Numbered from the stretch's first letter, positions 48,733 to 56,333 are shown. The stretch is DNA of 64,000 bases from DTU019 sp050949825 (GCA_050949825.1 JBMNGL010000019.1:29236-93235); one strand, 5' to 3'. The notes: generated by a model not told the origin, from the letters alone. A program made the numbers and translations.

Positions 48733-48767
48733 TCTTAAGGATTGAATAATTCAGAAGATCCTTAAGA
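48733..48767. promoter_or_regulatory. perfect 10-bp inverted repeat in front of the TPR-giant operon
   Basis: TCTTAAGGAT (48733-48742) and ATCCTTAAGA (48758-48767) are exact inverse complements. Between them lies a second small dyad, TGAATAATTCA. The site is 50-85 bp upstream of the TTG start of the TPR gene. It could be an operator or, if transcribed, a leader hairpin. A weak promoter TTCAAT-18-TGTAAT lies just downstream of it on the minus strand. Confidence 0.55.
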
Positions 48768-48857
48768 ACTCTTAGAGAACGCAATGTTTTCGGTACGGGG
48801 ACAAAAAATCCCCCATCACCGATATTACCATCATAGGGGAAAATTTCTACTTTATAC

Positions 48858-48885
48858 AGTGACTTTCAACCCCTGAAAAGTCACT
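48858..48885. terminator. hairpin beyond the regulator gene
   Basis: AGTGACTTT and AAAGTCACT form a 9-bp stem around a short loop, 12 bases past the stop of the minus-strand regulator gene. The T6 run is on the plus-strand side, so as an intrinsic terminator it would act better on plus-strand transcripts. For the minus strand it may only mark the RNA end. A second small hairpin, GGGGA-CAAAAAA-TCCCC, follows at 48797-48813. Confidence 0.45.
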
Positions 48886-48896
48886 TTTTTCGGACG

Positions 48897-50075
48897 CTAT
48901 AAGACGTATTTCGAGAGCTCGTCCCTGCCAGATATGAGCAGCTTGCCATAAATCTCCAGCATGATGTTCTTGAGCCTTCCCACGGAAAGGTGGTGCTGCT
49001 CCGCGATGTCCGCGTACGGAATGCGACGGGCCACCTTAACGGCCAGATGGTATTCCCGCAGGGACAGCATGAGCGTGATGTGATCCTTCGTGAACAGGTT
49101 GTGGAAGGCGACCCAGTTCCTCCAGGTGAGCTGCCATTGCCCGATGACGGCGTCGCGGTAGCCGGGAAACTCCTGCTCCAGGCACTGCTCTGCCAGACCA
49201 CCCAGCGCGGCCACGAGCTCCGCGAAGGGCGTGAGAAAGCCATGCGGCAAGCAGATGCGCATGGCGCCGAGCAAATACCGCCGGGCCTCCTCCTCGCGTC
49301 CCAGCGTATGGCAGGCAACGGCACAGGTCATCCTGAGATAAATATCTGGCATCGTGATCCCCCGCTCCGGCGCGCTGAGCGTCAGCGCGGTCTGTGCGAC
49401 GGCCAGCATCGCTTCAATACTGCCGACACAATTCAAATATTTTGCCCGCAGATAAAGGGCATCCGGCTTCATCTGCGGCACGAGGGCATCGAAATCCCCG
49501 TCCTTAAGCCAACCGGGCGCCATGTTGGGGGCGATCACGCTGACGGCGGCGGTGGCCAGCGCCAGCTCCGCGAAGGCTTTTACATTGCCTTCCTCGCCGG
49601 TCTTCACGAATGTTTTGAGATAAGCCTCGATCTCCGTGTACGCATCGTAGTCCCCCAGGCTGATGGCCGCCGCGATCGCCGTCGTGCAGGAGCGCAGCCG
49701 CGCTGCGTCGTCCCCCTCGGCTTCATAAAAGCAGCGCAGAGTCCGCCGAAAGTCGCCCCGCAGGTATGCCAGCTCCCCCTCGTATATAAGCTGCAGTCTC
49801 CGGTCGGTCACGGTGTTCAGTATCGCGTCGGGGTTATGAAGGGACATGGGAACGGTGGTGGCCGAGATGACGCCGCACAGATCGTCCGAAAGCGCGTTTG
49901 GAAGGGGCTTTTTCTTTCGCCGCAGGTCGCCGGGCTTTTTTGCGTCCGCCGGGAGCATCCACGACCGTCCGTATTTTTTGGCGCCCGGTATCCGCCCCCC
50001 GGCCAGCAGCCGCTGAACCTGCCGGAGCGAAACGCTCCACTTTTTCGAAGCCTCCAGAGCGGATATGTAGTCCAT
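48897..50075 (-). CDS. transcriptional regulator with two DNA-binding domains (excisionase-like N terminus, LuxR-type C terminus)
   Basis: This 392-residue protein has three parts. Residues 1-45 look like an excisionase-type winged helix (SALEASKKWSVSLRQVQRLL, then RIPGAKKYGRSWMLP). The middle, about 90-320, is helical and TPR-like. The last 65 residues are a LuxR-type helix-turn-helix (PYADIAEQHHLSVGRLKNIM). The gene is visibly richer in G and C (many GCG, CGC, GTC codons) than the genes around it, which suggests acquisition from elsewhere. It lies 213 bp upstream of the TPR-giant operon on the same strand and is a natural candidate for its regulator; that is inference from position. Confidence 0.75.
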   Translation of the reverse strand: MDYISALEASKKWSVSLRQVQRLLAGGRIPGAKKYGRSWMLPADAKKPGDLRRKKKPLPNALSDDLCGVISATTVPMSLHNPDAILNTVTDRRLQLIYEGELAYLRGDFRRTLRCFYEAEGDDAARLRSCTTAIAAAISLGDYDAYTEIEAYLKTFVKTGEEGNVKAFAELALATAAVSVIAPNMAPGWLKDGDFDALVPQMKPDALYLRAKYLNCVGSIEAMLAVAQTALTLSAPERGITMPDIYLRMTCAVACHTLGREEEARRYLLGAMRICLPHGFLTPFAELVAALGGLAEQCLEQEFPGYRDAVIGQWQLTWRNWVAFHNLFTKDHITLMLSLREYHLAVKVARRIPYADIAEQHHLSVGRLKNIMLEIYGKLLISGRDELSKYVL

Positions 50076-50111
50076 CCTGAAGCCGTCCTTTCCCTACGAA
50101 ATGACAGCTTC

Positions 50112-50140
50112 ATTATAGTCGTTCGAGCGACGTGATGCAA
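50112..50140 (-). promoter_or_regulatory. promoter with internal palindrome for the LuxR-type regulator
   Basis: On the minus strand TTGCAT (50135-50140) and a perfect TATAAT (50112-50117) are separated by 17 bases. The spacer is almost entirely the near-palindrome GTCGTTCGAGCGAC (50118-50131). That is a classic position for a repressor site, possibly for autoregulation. Confidence 0.65.
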
Positions 50141-50466
50141 TTGTGAGATTATTGGTTTTTCCGCAATAAAAACAATGGATACATTGATGAAAGCTATAAT
50201 GGGTTTAGCGATCATGCCGCAAAAGTGCCCGCCTGTCGCTGATAACCGGCTTGCAATAATGGAATATCGAAAATTGATGCCCCTGCATTGTAATAATGGT
50301 AACCTGATTTATATACAAGGCGTTGACAGGGATTTAATTATCCACATTTTAAGTAAGGGGAGTAAAAGGGGACAGCAAAAACTATGCTGAAGCAAAAGGG
50401 TGTGCCTGCGACCCGGGATGAAAACTCGAGTTATTTGGTAGTAGGGGCTCCTAATTTAAATGGCTA
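50141..50466. other. intergenic region without recognisable genes
   Basis: About 326 bp lie between the regulator promoter and the yoeB relic. A consensus TTGACA at about 50325 has no matching -10 box. GGGGAGTAAAAGGGGACAG near 50360 resembles REP-type palindromic debris. No antitoxin gene for the yoeB relic is present here. Confidence 0.45.
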
Positions 50467-50637
50467 ATGAGTAATCTTTTTTTCTCCGACAAAGGTTGGG
50501 ATGATTATCTCTATTGGCAGGTAACAGATAAAAGAATCACCCGTAAAGTAAACGAATTGCTTAAAGATATTCTTAGAAATGGTTATGAAGGCATTGGAAA
50601 ACCGGAGCGGTTAAAATATGGGTATTTCGTGCTATAA
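50467..50637 (+). pseudogene. yoeB: truncated YoeB-type toxin gene
   Basis: This 56-residue frame begins MSNLFFSDKGWDDYLYWQVT and continues DKRITRKVNELLKDI and GKPERLK. These align without gaps to the first 50 residues of YoeB, the ribosome-dependent mRNA endonuclease of the YefM-YoeB system. YoeB normally goes on for about 30 more residues with the catalytic WSRRI...H-R-L-V-Y part; here the frame ends at GYFVL and a stop. A shift of frame gives VFRAIN, a possible decayed relic of that part. With the catalytic C terminus gone and no YefM gene beside it, it should be inactive. Confidence 0.8.
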
Positions 50638-50654
50638 ACAGGCCCCCCTGAAAG

Positions 50655-50972
50655 TTACAGCAGCCAAATGTAATCCTGCCGGCAATCAACAACGGCTGTT
50701 ACATAGACAGTTTTTTCCTGTATCTGATAAAGGGCCATATAGTGCTTGTCAAACAGCAGCTTGCGGTATTTTTGAAAAGGAATGGCGTCATGTTCCAGCC
50801 ATGGGTTGCGCTCTGACATTGCGGCAAGGCTATCGGTTACTTCAACAAAGGTATCTATCAGCCTGTTAGCGGCCGGCACGCTCACATCCGCAAGAAAGCG
50901 CGCATTAGAAACGAGCATTTCCCAGGCAGTTTCGGTGATTTTTACCGTATAAGGCTTATTCTTCTCCGGCAT
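50655..50972 (-). CDS. RelE/ParE-family toxin
   Basis: This 105-residue protein has the compact RelE/ParE pattern. An N-terminal strand (YTVKITETAWEMLVSNARFL) is followed by two helices, a strand with YRKLLFDKHYMALYQI and a final strand VYVTAVVDCRQDY. The C-terminal DCRQDY with hydrophobic ending replaces the basic R/H/Y catalytic set of mRNA-cleaving RelE, so the target (ribosome or gyrase) is open. GGAGG precedes the ATG within the antitoxin gene, which it overlaps by 17 bp, as expected for a coupled toxin-antitoxin operon with the antitoxin first. Confidence 0.82.
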   Translation of the reverse strand: MPEKNKPYTVKITETAWEMLVSNARFLADVSVPAANRLIDTFVEVTDSLAAMSERNPWLEHDAIPFQKYRKLLFDKHYMALYQIQEKTVYVTAVVDCRQDYIWLL

Positions 50973-51246
50973 TGTAAGCCTCCGCGACAGCCTTACGCAT
51001 GGCAGATACTGTTTCCTCTACGGAATAGGTGCGCCCTTTTAGAATGTCTATTTCTGATTGCATCAGCTTTTCCTTGAGCTTCAGCATACTTTCACGCCGG
51101 GCAAAGGCCTTTATGTCCATCACAACAAGGTCGCCGCTGCCGTTTTTGGTCAGATAAACCGGTTCGCCTGTACGTTTGCAGAGTTCAGAAATTTCATTGT
51201 AGTTCTTGCGGATTGCTGCGGAAGGCCGTATCTGCACATTGCTCAC
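50956..51246 (-). CDS. Phd/YefM-family antitoxin
   Basis: This antitoxin has up to 96 residues. The Phd/YefM fold shows as SNVQIRPSAAIRKNYNEI, then EPVYLTKNGSGDLVVMDIKA, ending in a charged helical tail that would wrap the toxin. The gene starts with GTG at 51246, which lies very close to AGGAGA, or with GTG at 51237, which is better spaced. It precedes and overlaps the toxin gene. An inverted repeat at 51258-51299 upstream probably serves autoregulation. Confidence 0.85.
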   Translation of the reverse strand: MSNVQIRPSAAIRKNYNEISELCKRTGEPVYLTKNGSGDLVVMDIKAFARRESMLKLKEKLMQSEIDILKGRTYSVEETVSAMRKAVAEAYNAGEE

Positions 51247-51257
51247 TCTCCTATAAA

Positions 51258-51299
51258 AGTAGTAATATTGTAGAACAATTGTATGATAATTTTACTACT
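51258..51299. promoter_or_regulatory. inverted repeat/operator upstream of the RelE-Phd pair
   Basis: AGTAGTAA (51258-51265) and TTACTACT (51292-51299) are exact inverse complements flanking an AT-rich core. The core contains the minus-strand -10 candidate TACAAT. A dyad over the promoter is typical for Phd/YefM autoregulation. Confidence 0.5.
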
Positions 51300-51553
51300 C
51301 TAAACAGAGGTTGTAAAGACTATCACCGATGTTCTATGGGCTTTGGCAGCCGGACTATGTGGAGCTCTTCGAGTGCTTCTGCATGCCTGCCGATCTGCTC
51401 AAGAGCAGCGGAAAGCTGGATATGGAGCTCATTTAATATATTTATCGTTAGTCATTGGTAGAAAATATATCGAATATGAAATACATATGTTAAAATTAAT
51501 TATTAATTTCCAACCCTGGGTTTTTACAGCAAAATAAAAGGAGGTCGGTATTA
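51300..51553 (+). other. short intergenic region with a possible gene relic
   Basis: At 51329-51436 a 35-codon frame (MFYGLWQPDYVELFECFCMP...) has protein-like composition but no ribosome site, and I recognise no family. The AT-rich part after 51436 should hold the promoter of the MACPF gene, though no single box pair stands out. AAAAGGAGGTCGG precedes the TTG start. Confidence 0.4.
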
Positions 51554-53644
51554 TTGAAAACTATTACGAACACTAAGAGTCGAATGATTTCATCACCTGT
51601 ATTAGCAATATCGTGGGTATTAGCGATTTTTATTATGTTCTTTCCTTTGACTGCCATAGCCGGTGACACAACAAAAAATCAAGAGACGGTTATGGTTTTT
51701 ATCCTCGACAACAATACATATACCGCTAACGGCGAGCTTATTGTCATGGATGTCAGCCCTACAATTATTGAAAACCGGACCATGCTGCCCATCAGATATG
51801 CTGCCACCCCCCTGGGTGCTGATGTTGCATGGGATAATGAAACAAGAAAAGTAACTGTATCACTGGGTGAAACAAAGATGGAACTATGGATTGGACAAAG
51901 CAATGCAGCGGTTAATGGGAAAACTATTCCTATAGATCCTGACAATATCAATGTAAAACCCCTGATTATCAACGGGCGGACCATGCTGCCCCTCCGCTTT
52001 GTTACCGAAACCTTGGGCTGTGAAGTTCAATGGGACCAAGTCAGCAGAAAAGTAACCATAACCAAAACCAGTTCATCAACCAGCTCATCAGGCGGATCAA
52101 CTATTAAGCCTGGTAGTCCATTAATTCCGGGAATTGAAATTAAACCCCCGGCCACTCAATTTAAACCCCCGGTAGTTACGCCAATAAAACCCGATCTAGG
52201 CAGGCTTATTTCAATAGATATCAGTAAACTCAAAGGTACCTGGGGATCTGAGCAGGTTGGGAAAGCTTATCAAATAACCATGAGTGAAGCAGATATCCCT
52301 GTAGTTATGCGCATAGGCAGGGGATATGATGTCTTTGGTAAATACGCGTCGGTGGATTCGTTAAAAGAACCGGTTTTGGATACTACAAAGCTCATTCAGG
52401 ACCAAAAAATGGAACGAATTCGTTTTGATCAGGGTGCAAACAGTCAAATCACCAGCGAATCCATAAGGTCATACAGTAATAGTATGTCAACCAAGTTAAG
52501 CGCATCGGGCAGCTATTTTGGCTTTGGCGGGTCAGTTAAATCTAATTTTGATACTACCCGCACCCAGCAACTGAACAACTATTTTTCCACCTTTAGCTAT
52601 GTCGTTAAAAAATACGGCGTATATGTCAAAGGAGCGACCAACTTAAAAGAATACCTCACCGCTGATGCCAGGCAGATGCTAAATGACAAGAACGTTTCCG
52701 CCAACACGCTTTTTAGCACCTTCGGGCACTATGTACTTGTCGATACTATTACCGGAGGAAGAGTTGATTATAGCATTACTGCCAGTTCCAAGTCTTCAAC
52801 CAGCTTCGAAAACTTTAGAATCGCCGCAAAAGCAGACTTTAATGCCGTCGTATTCCGTGCCGGAGGCAGCGCCGAATATCAAAACGTCAAAAATAAATCC
52901 GAGTATGACAGCAACAAGGAGCAGACCCTCCACAGCTATGGCGGTGGTTTCGCTCTGGATATCAATCAATTTTCAACCGACCCCCAGGCCCTGGTTAAAT
53001 GGGAAAGCACCTTGGAGGATAAGGGGACCCTGGTCGATTTCGGCAATACCACAACCAGATCTCTTGTACCGATTTGGGAGCTTTGTAACGATCCGGCCCG
53101 GGCTTCCTACCTTAAAGCCGAATTCGAGAAACTGAATTTGGCCCAGGGAAATCAGTGGCCTATGCAAAAATATGTTACAGATATCGTAATCGTCGCAGAT
53201 AAAAATGAATGGAACGCAAGGAGCAAGTGCCCTCCCGGTTATCAGCTGATCAATGCTGACTTGAACGCAGGCGCGGGCGGGGAATTCATTTACTTATGCT
53301 ATAAACTGGGAGAAAATATCAATGAGGCATATACCGATTTCTTCATGGAATACACGGGACAGGGGAAGAACTCCGAAACAAAACCCATGAATCACAATTC
53401 TAACTATGTTAATTACACGCGGATTGGCGCCGACTTAAATCGTGGTTCGGGCGGGAACTTTATCTATCTGTGGACGACCAGGGCGAGTACTTTGCCGCCT
53501 ATAACAGGTCTTGCAGTTGCCTTCGATAATCCTGATAACGTCAATCCCGATTGGTCCAGTGTTTATTGGCAGAACACCCAGGACCCGGCGGATGTCAATA
53601 AAAGCGTAAAGGGGAAATATATTTATATTAAGTACACTAGATAG
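51554..53644 (+). CDS. secreted MACPF/perforin-like protein with copper-amine-oxidase-N and MABP-like domains
   Basis: This 696-residue exported protein has several parts. Residues 1-37 are a signal peptide (WVLAIFIMFFPLTAIAG). Residues 45-172 are a copper amine oxidase N-terminal domain with the repeated motif NRTMLPIR (74-81) and GRTMLPLR (141-148). A Ser/Pro-rich linker spans 173-215. Residues about 220-535 form a MACPF domain with the signature FGHYVLVDTITGGRVDY (390-406), preceded by the aromatic/Gly segments expected before the membrane-inserting helices. Residues 540-696 are a beta-prism MABP-like domain with two ADLN...G-(A/S)-GG-(E/N)-FIYL repeats. MACPF proteins form pores or act in attachment; the C-terminal prism would bind membranes or glycans. 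The TTG start follows AAAAGGAGGTCGG. It stands alone between toxin-antitoxin genes. Confidence 0.87.
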   Translation: MKTITNTKSRMISSPVLAISWVLAIFIMFFPLTAIAGDTTKNQETVMVFILDNNTYTANGELIVMDVSPTIIENRTMLPIRYAATPLGADVAWDNETRKVTVSLGETKMELWIGQSNAAVNGKTIPIDPDNINVKPLIINGRTMLPLRFVTETLGCEVQWDQVSRKVTITKTSSSTSSSGGSTIKPGSPLIPGIEIKPPATQFKPPVVTPIKPDLGRLISIDISKLKGTWGSEQVGKAYQITMSEADIPVVMRIGRGYDVFGKYASVDSLKEPVLDTTKLIQDQKMERIRFDQGANSQITSESIRSYSNSMSTKLSASGSYFGFGGSVKSNFDTTRTQQLNNYFSTFSYVVKKYGVYVKGATNLKEYLTADARQMLNDKNVSANTLFSTFGHYVLVDTITGGRVDYSITASSKSSTSFENFRIAAKADFNAVVFRAGGSAEYQNVKNKSEYDSNKEQTLHSYGGGFALDINQFSTDPQALVKWESTLEDKGTLVDFGNTTTRSLVPIWELCNDPARASYLKAEFEKLNLAQGNQWPMQKYVTDIVIVADKNEWNARSKCPPGYQLINADLNAGAGGEFIYLCYKLGENINEAYTDFFMEYTGQGKNSETKPMNHNSNYVNYTRIGADLNRGSGGNFIYLWTTRASTLPPITGLAVAFDNPDNVNPDWSSVYWQNTQDPADVNKSVKGKYIYIKYTR

Positions 53645-54163
53645 TGACTAATGGTGCGGCATTCCCAAAGTACTTCTCCTGATTTAGCAAGTGAGGGGAA
53701 CCCCTTGGCCTTTTAAAGATTAGCTTCTTTAAAGGATTCAAGAATCCTGAACCGTTTGAAAAAGCGGTCAACACGAGAGCAAACCTGATACAATGAGATT
53801 AAAGTATGTGGCTTTGAGCCTTTCTATTAGCTCATAATTTGATACAATGACCATGCTTTTTGGCGGGGACGTCCTTGGTGCTTTTGTTGGAGCATTAGCA
53901 CGCAAAAACAGGGACGTCCTTCCTTTCTTTAAAGCTATAATCATTATATTTCACATCCATCCTTCAATAGCCCTCTCGCCCCGTCCATGGGGCTTGCCCC
54001 CCATCACTGCTCACCTTCACAGGGTGTTGCTAGCATGTTGCGTCTAACGGCTCCTACATGCATTTCGGAGTCCGGTTGCTTTGAGTTGCTAATTCAACGT
54101 AGTATATAATTAAGTCAATATTAGGGGTGACATAATGACTTTGTCCTAAGGGGAGTAACGGTT
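53645..54163. other. intergenic region with relics and palindromes
   Basis: These 519 bp hold no intact gene. 53695-53796 (plus) reads ISFFKGFKNPEPFEKAVNT and ends at a stop, perhaps the tail of a lost gene. GATACAATGA occurs twice (about 53788 and 53840), and GGGACGTCCTT occurs twice (about 53868 and 53911), the latter like REP palindromes. A promoter for the hicA fragment is annotated separately. Confidence 0.5.
54081..54110 (+). promoter_or_regulatory. promoter of the broken hicA gene
   Basis: TTGAGT (54081-54086) and a perfect TATAAT (54105-54110) are 18 bases apart, about 50 bp before the GTG start of the hicA fragment. Confidence 0.5.
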
Positions 54164-54304
54164 GTGCCTTTAAAGGTAAGAGAACTCATAAAATTAATAA
54201 ATGATGATGGCTGGTATTTAATAAAACAGGTCGGTAGTCACAGACAATATAAACATCCAACTAAGACTGGACGTGTTACTATTGCTGGCTCACTATACAA
54301 ATAG
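54164..54304 (+). pseudogene. hicA: HicA toxin gene, 3' end lost
   Basis: A GTG-started frame of 46 residues (after GGGGAGTAACGGTT) reads MPLKVRELIKLINDDGWYLI, QVGSHRQYKHPTKTG and VTIAGSLYK, then a stop. This is HicA, the small double-stranded-RNA-binding-fold mRNA interferase. The active-site His of the GSHRQYKHP motif is intact, but the last 15-20 residues (the helix after the final strand) are missing. The break comes 2 bp before the end of an unrelated minus-strand gene block. The matching hicB relic is 1.75 kb to the right in the same orientation. Confidence 0.85.
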
Positions 54305-54306
54305 CT

Positions 54307-54603
54307 CTAGGTGGCCTTTGAGATTACTCCGGTTTCGACCAGCATGTCCTCATACTCTTCACGCGACAGGGGGCAGTCCAGTAACTTCCCAAAATCCGCA
54401 TTAGATAGTTTGCATTGTTTGGCCATATGAGCCAGGTTCAATCGTATTTCTTTGTGCTTTGTGCCGCGACTGATTTTGGTCCATACCCGTGTCTTTTTAC
54501 CGGCCTGATTGAAATATTGGAACTTCATGTGACCTTTATTCGACTGAATAAATCCCTTCCGGATTAGAGCATTTATTACCTCATTGCGTTTCCTCGGATT
54601 CAA
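54307..54603 (-). CDS. small HicA-like basic protein (98 aa), second gene of a two-gene unit
   Basis: This basic protein begins MNPRKRNEVINALIRKGFIQ. Its order (helix, two strands with a GHMKFQYFN/KTRVWTKIS pattern, then helices ending CPLSREEYEDMLVETG) is reminiscent of HicA/YcfA-type toxins with the fold alpha-beta-beta-beta-alpha. A His sits in the first hairpin, where HicA has its catalytic His. It overlaps the end of the 356-aa gene by 23 bp, so the two are coupled. Its function as a toxin is inferred from size, charge, overlap and this weak likeness only. Confidence 0.55.
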   Translation of the reverse strand: MNPRKRNEVINALIRKGFIQSNKGHMKFQYFNQAGKKTRVWTKISRGTKHKEIRLNLAHMAKQCKLSNADFGKLLDCPLSREEYEDMLVETGVISKAT

Positions 54604-55651
54604 TATTTGCCCTCACCAACTGCTGCAAATACCTTTTGAGATTTTTAGCATCCTCCGAAAGGATATGGTCTTCTACTAAAACATACTCGCGCCATAACCA
54701 AACGAAATCATCCTCGAAATCCCTTATAGCTTCTTCCCTATCCTCCCCAGTGGCAATAATATTTAAATCATCATAATACAAAACAACTTCCTGATCTTCA
54801 AAAACAGGCTCGATAACGATTGCCTTATTCAATTCTATTGTACCAGCCTCGGTAGCTATCCGTGACAACCTTACCGGGCTGAGGTCTAAATAGCGGATAC
54901 CTGTAACAGACGAAATCTTATTGGGGTTGCCACCTGCATCCAATTCAATCACCCCACTTATCAACAGATACCCATCTCGGTTGGAAATGATGGCATCCTC
55001 ATCCTCAGGGTTATAAGTGCATTCCAATGGCTTTCCGGTCGGTTCATGTCTTATGGAAATTTTATGTTGTTCAAAATTTATTCCTACCAGCTGGCCGACC
55101 AAAGCCCGGGTTTCGTATAGAGGTGTATACACTACTCTATCTATTTTTTTAGTCGACTGATAATCCAGAAAACCATACTTACTATTTCCTCCTGGATCTT
55201 GAAATACCAGTGCCCAATCATCCCCCTCCCGGGGGATATATCTTTGTACTGACTTTAAAATCCGGCTCCTATGCTTCTCTTGTGGGAACAACTGCAGGAT
55301 ATCAGCGTTGTCGTTATCCTCACTAATCCAACCTGTCATCCGCAAATACTTATCTAGCGTTGCTTTACCCAGATCCAGTCCATGAAATAATTCAGATTGT
55401 ATCGGGCCAGAAAGTTCAGCAACCACTTCATAACTACCGGGTCGCTCCATTACCCGCTTCAATTCGCAGGCCTGTTGGATTTCTCCCGGCACAGGGCCTC
55501 TTGCCTGGTCTCGCTTAGTTATTTCCATACCGATATAGTGGAAGGTAGTTTGGATTCCATCCAGGACATTGGCTAGTATTTTAAACGATATGCCATGGTT
55601 TGTTATTGCCGGTCCATGGAATTTGACCACAAAACGTCTATTTTCGGACAC
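54581..55651 (-). CDS. 356-aa protein of unknown function, partner of the HicA-like protein
   Basis: The GTG at 55651 follows GGGAGGAGGTCTGCT; the longer frame to 55681 is less likely. The protein begins MSENRRFVVKFHGPAITNHG. It shows no membrane segment and no enzyme motif I recognise. Two parts can be seen: a mixed helical/strand region to about residue 260, and a C-terminal segment (EVVLYYDDLNIIATGEDREE, then AIRDFEDDF) resembling the N-terminal half of HicB-type antitoxins. It overlaps the small basic gene by 23 bp. A possible promoter (TGG-TATAGA on the minus strand, 55704-55712) lies upstream. An antitoxin-like or RNA-related role is a guess. Confidence 0.55.
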   Translation of the reverse strand: MSENRRFVVKFHGPAITNHGISFKILANVLDGIQTTFHYIGMEITKRDQARGPVPGEIQQACELKRVMERPGSYEVVAELSGPIQSELFHGLDLGKATLDKYLRMTGWISEDNDNADILQLFPQEKHRSRILKSVQRYIPREGDDWALVFQDPGGNSKYGFLDYQSTKKIDRVVYTPLYETRALVGQLVGINFEQHKISIRHEPTGKPLECTYNPEDEDAIISNRDGYLLISGVIELDAGGNPNKISSVTGIRYLDLSPVRLSRIATEAGTIELNKAIVIEPVFEDQEVVLYYDDLNIIATGEDREEAIRDFEDDFVWLWREYVLVEDHILSEDAKNLKRYLQQLVRANIESEETQ

Positions 55652-55776
55652 AGCAGACCTCCTCCCAGGATAATGTAGCATCCTAAAGGCCTTATATTAA
55701 TATTCTATACCAAAATCACCCATAAATGACATAATAGGTTTGTTATATTATGGTGAGGAAAGACCATTAAAGCCAT

Positions 55777-56091
55777 CTATTTTTTACCTTGTCCGTCTGC
55801 ACGGAATAATAACCGCAGGCAGACCATATAGTCCTCTTCAACATTCACGGCGGTTTCTTCGCTGAGGTGGTTAAGATCCAGGCCGCCTTTTTCGAAGAGG
55901 GTTTTGCCTTCGGCGTAGAGCCCGGTCAGTTTGCACTGGCGGATCCATTCGGCCAGGGTGGCGATGAGGCGTTGTTTTTCAGGAAAAACCGTATAGGCGG
56001 TGGTGGCAGGTCCCCCACAGCGGTCGCAGCGGGTTTCATAAAGCAATCCAGCTCCGGTTTCACCAGGTTGTGTCGCCACAGGCGCAACCAA
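55777..56091 (-). pseudogene. C-terminal gene fragment with a CxxC motif
   Basis: The frame gives up to 104 residues, but its first 13-15 codons are antisense to the hicB relic, so they are not original. From about 56050 it reads LLYETRCDRCGGPATTAY, IATLAEWIRQCKLTG and LNHLSEETAVNVEEDYMVCL. This looks like the end of a larger protein with a zinc-ribbon CxxC. No ribosome site or sensible start is seen. I do not recognise the family; it may be the lost end of another gene of the neighbouring defence locus. Confidence 0.5.
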
Positions 56092-56212
56092 AGATGAAGT
56101 GATAAATAACCTGAAAAAAGCTCTTATCTTGCATGTTGAAGGCTTAAAAGAGGATGGTCTGCCAATTCCAGAACCAGTCGCACAATCTAGTTATTTATCT
56201 GCCTGGCGTTGA
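56054..56212 (+). pseudogene. hicB: HicB antitoxin gene, 5' part lost
   Basis: The plus strand from 56054 reads PVSPGCVATGATKDEVINNL, KKALILHVEGLKEDG and LPIPEPVAQ, ending at TGA 56210-56212. This is the conserved second half of HicB (PGCV...GAT-x-EEA...LYLEGL-x-ED-G-x-PIPEP). The first 40-50 residues, including the initial strands, are absent and there is no start codon. It is in the same orientation as the hicA fragment at 54164-54304, in the order expected of one former hicAB operon. Confidence 0.85.
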
Positions 56213-56333
56213 ACCGTTAATAGTAACAAAAAAGGGCGATAAACGCCGATGGATATTGGGCTCAGGCCACTTTACCGCTTTTATTGTCGGGCAGGAGCAC
56301 TTAGATGGTCCTGCTGGTCACGAATTTGTCCCC

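Noticed and set aside
48990..50135. Plus-strand frame of 381 codons opposite the LuxR-type regulator
   Set aside because: The opposite strand carries recognisable DNA-binding domains and a consensus promoter; the long antisense frame is a by-product of the high GC content.
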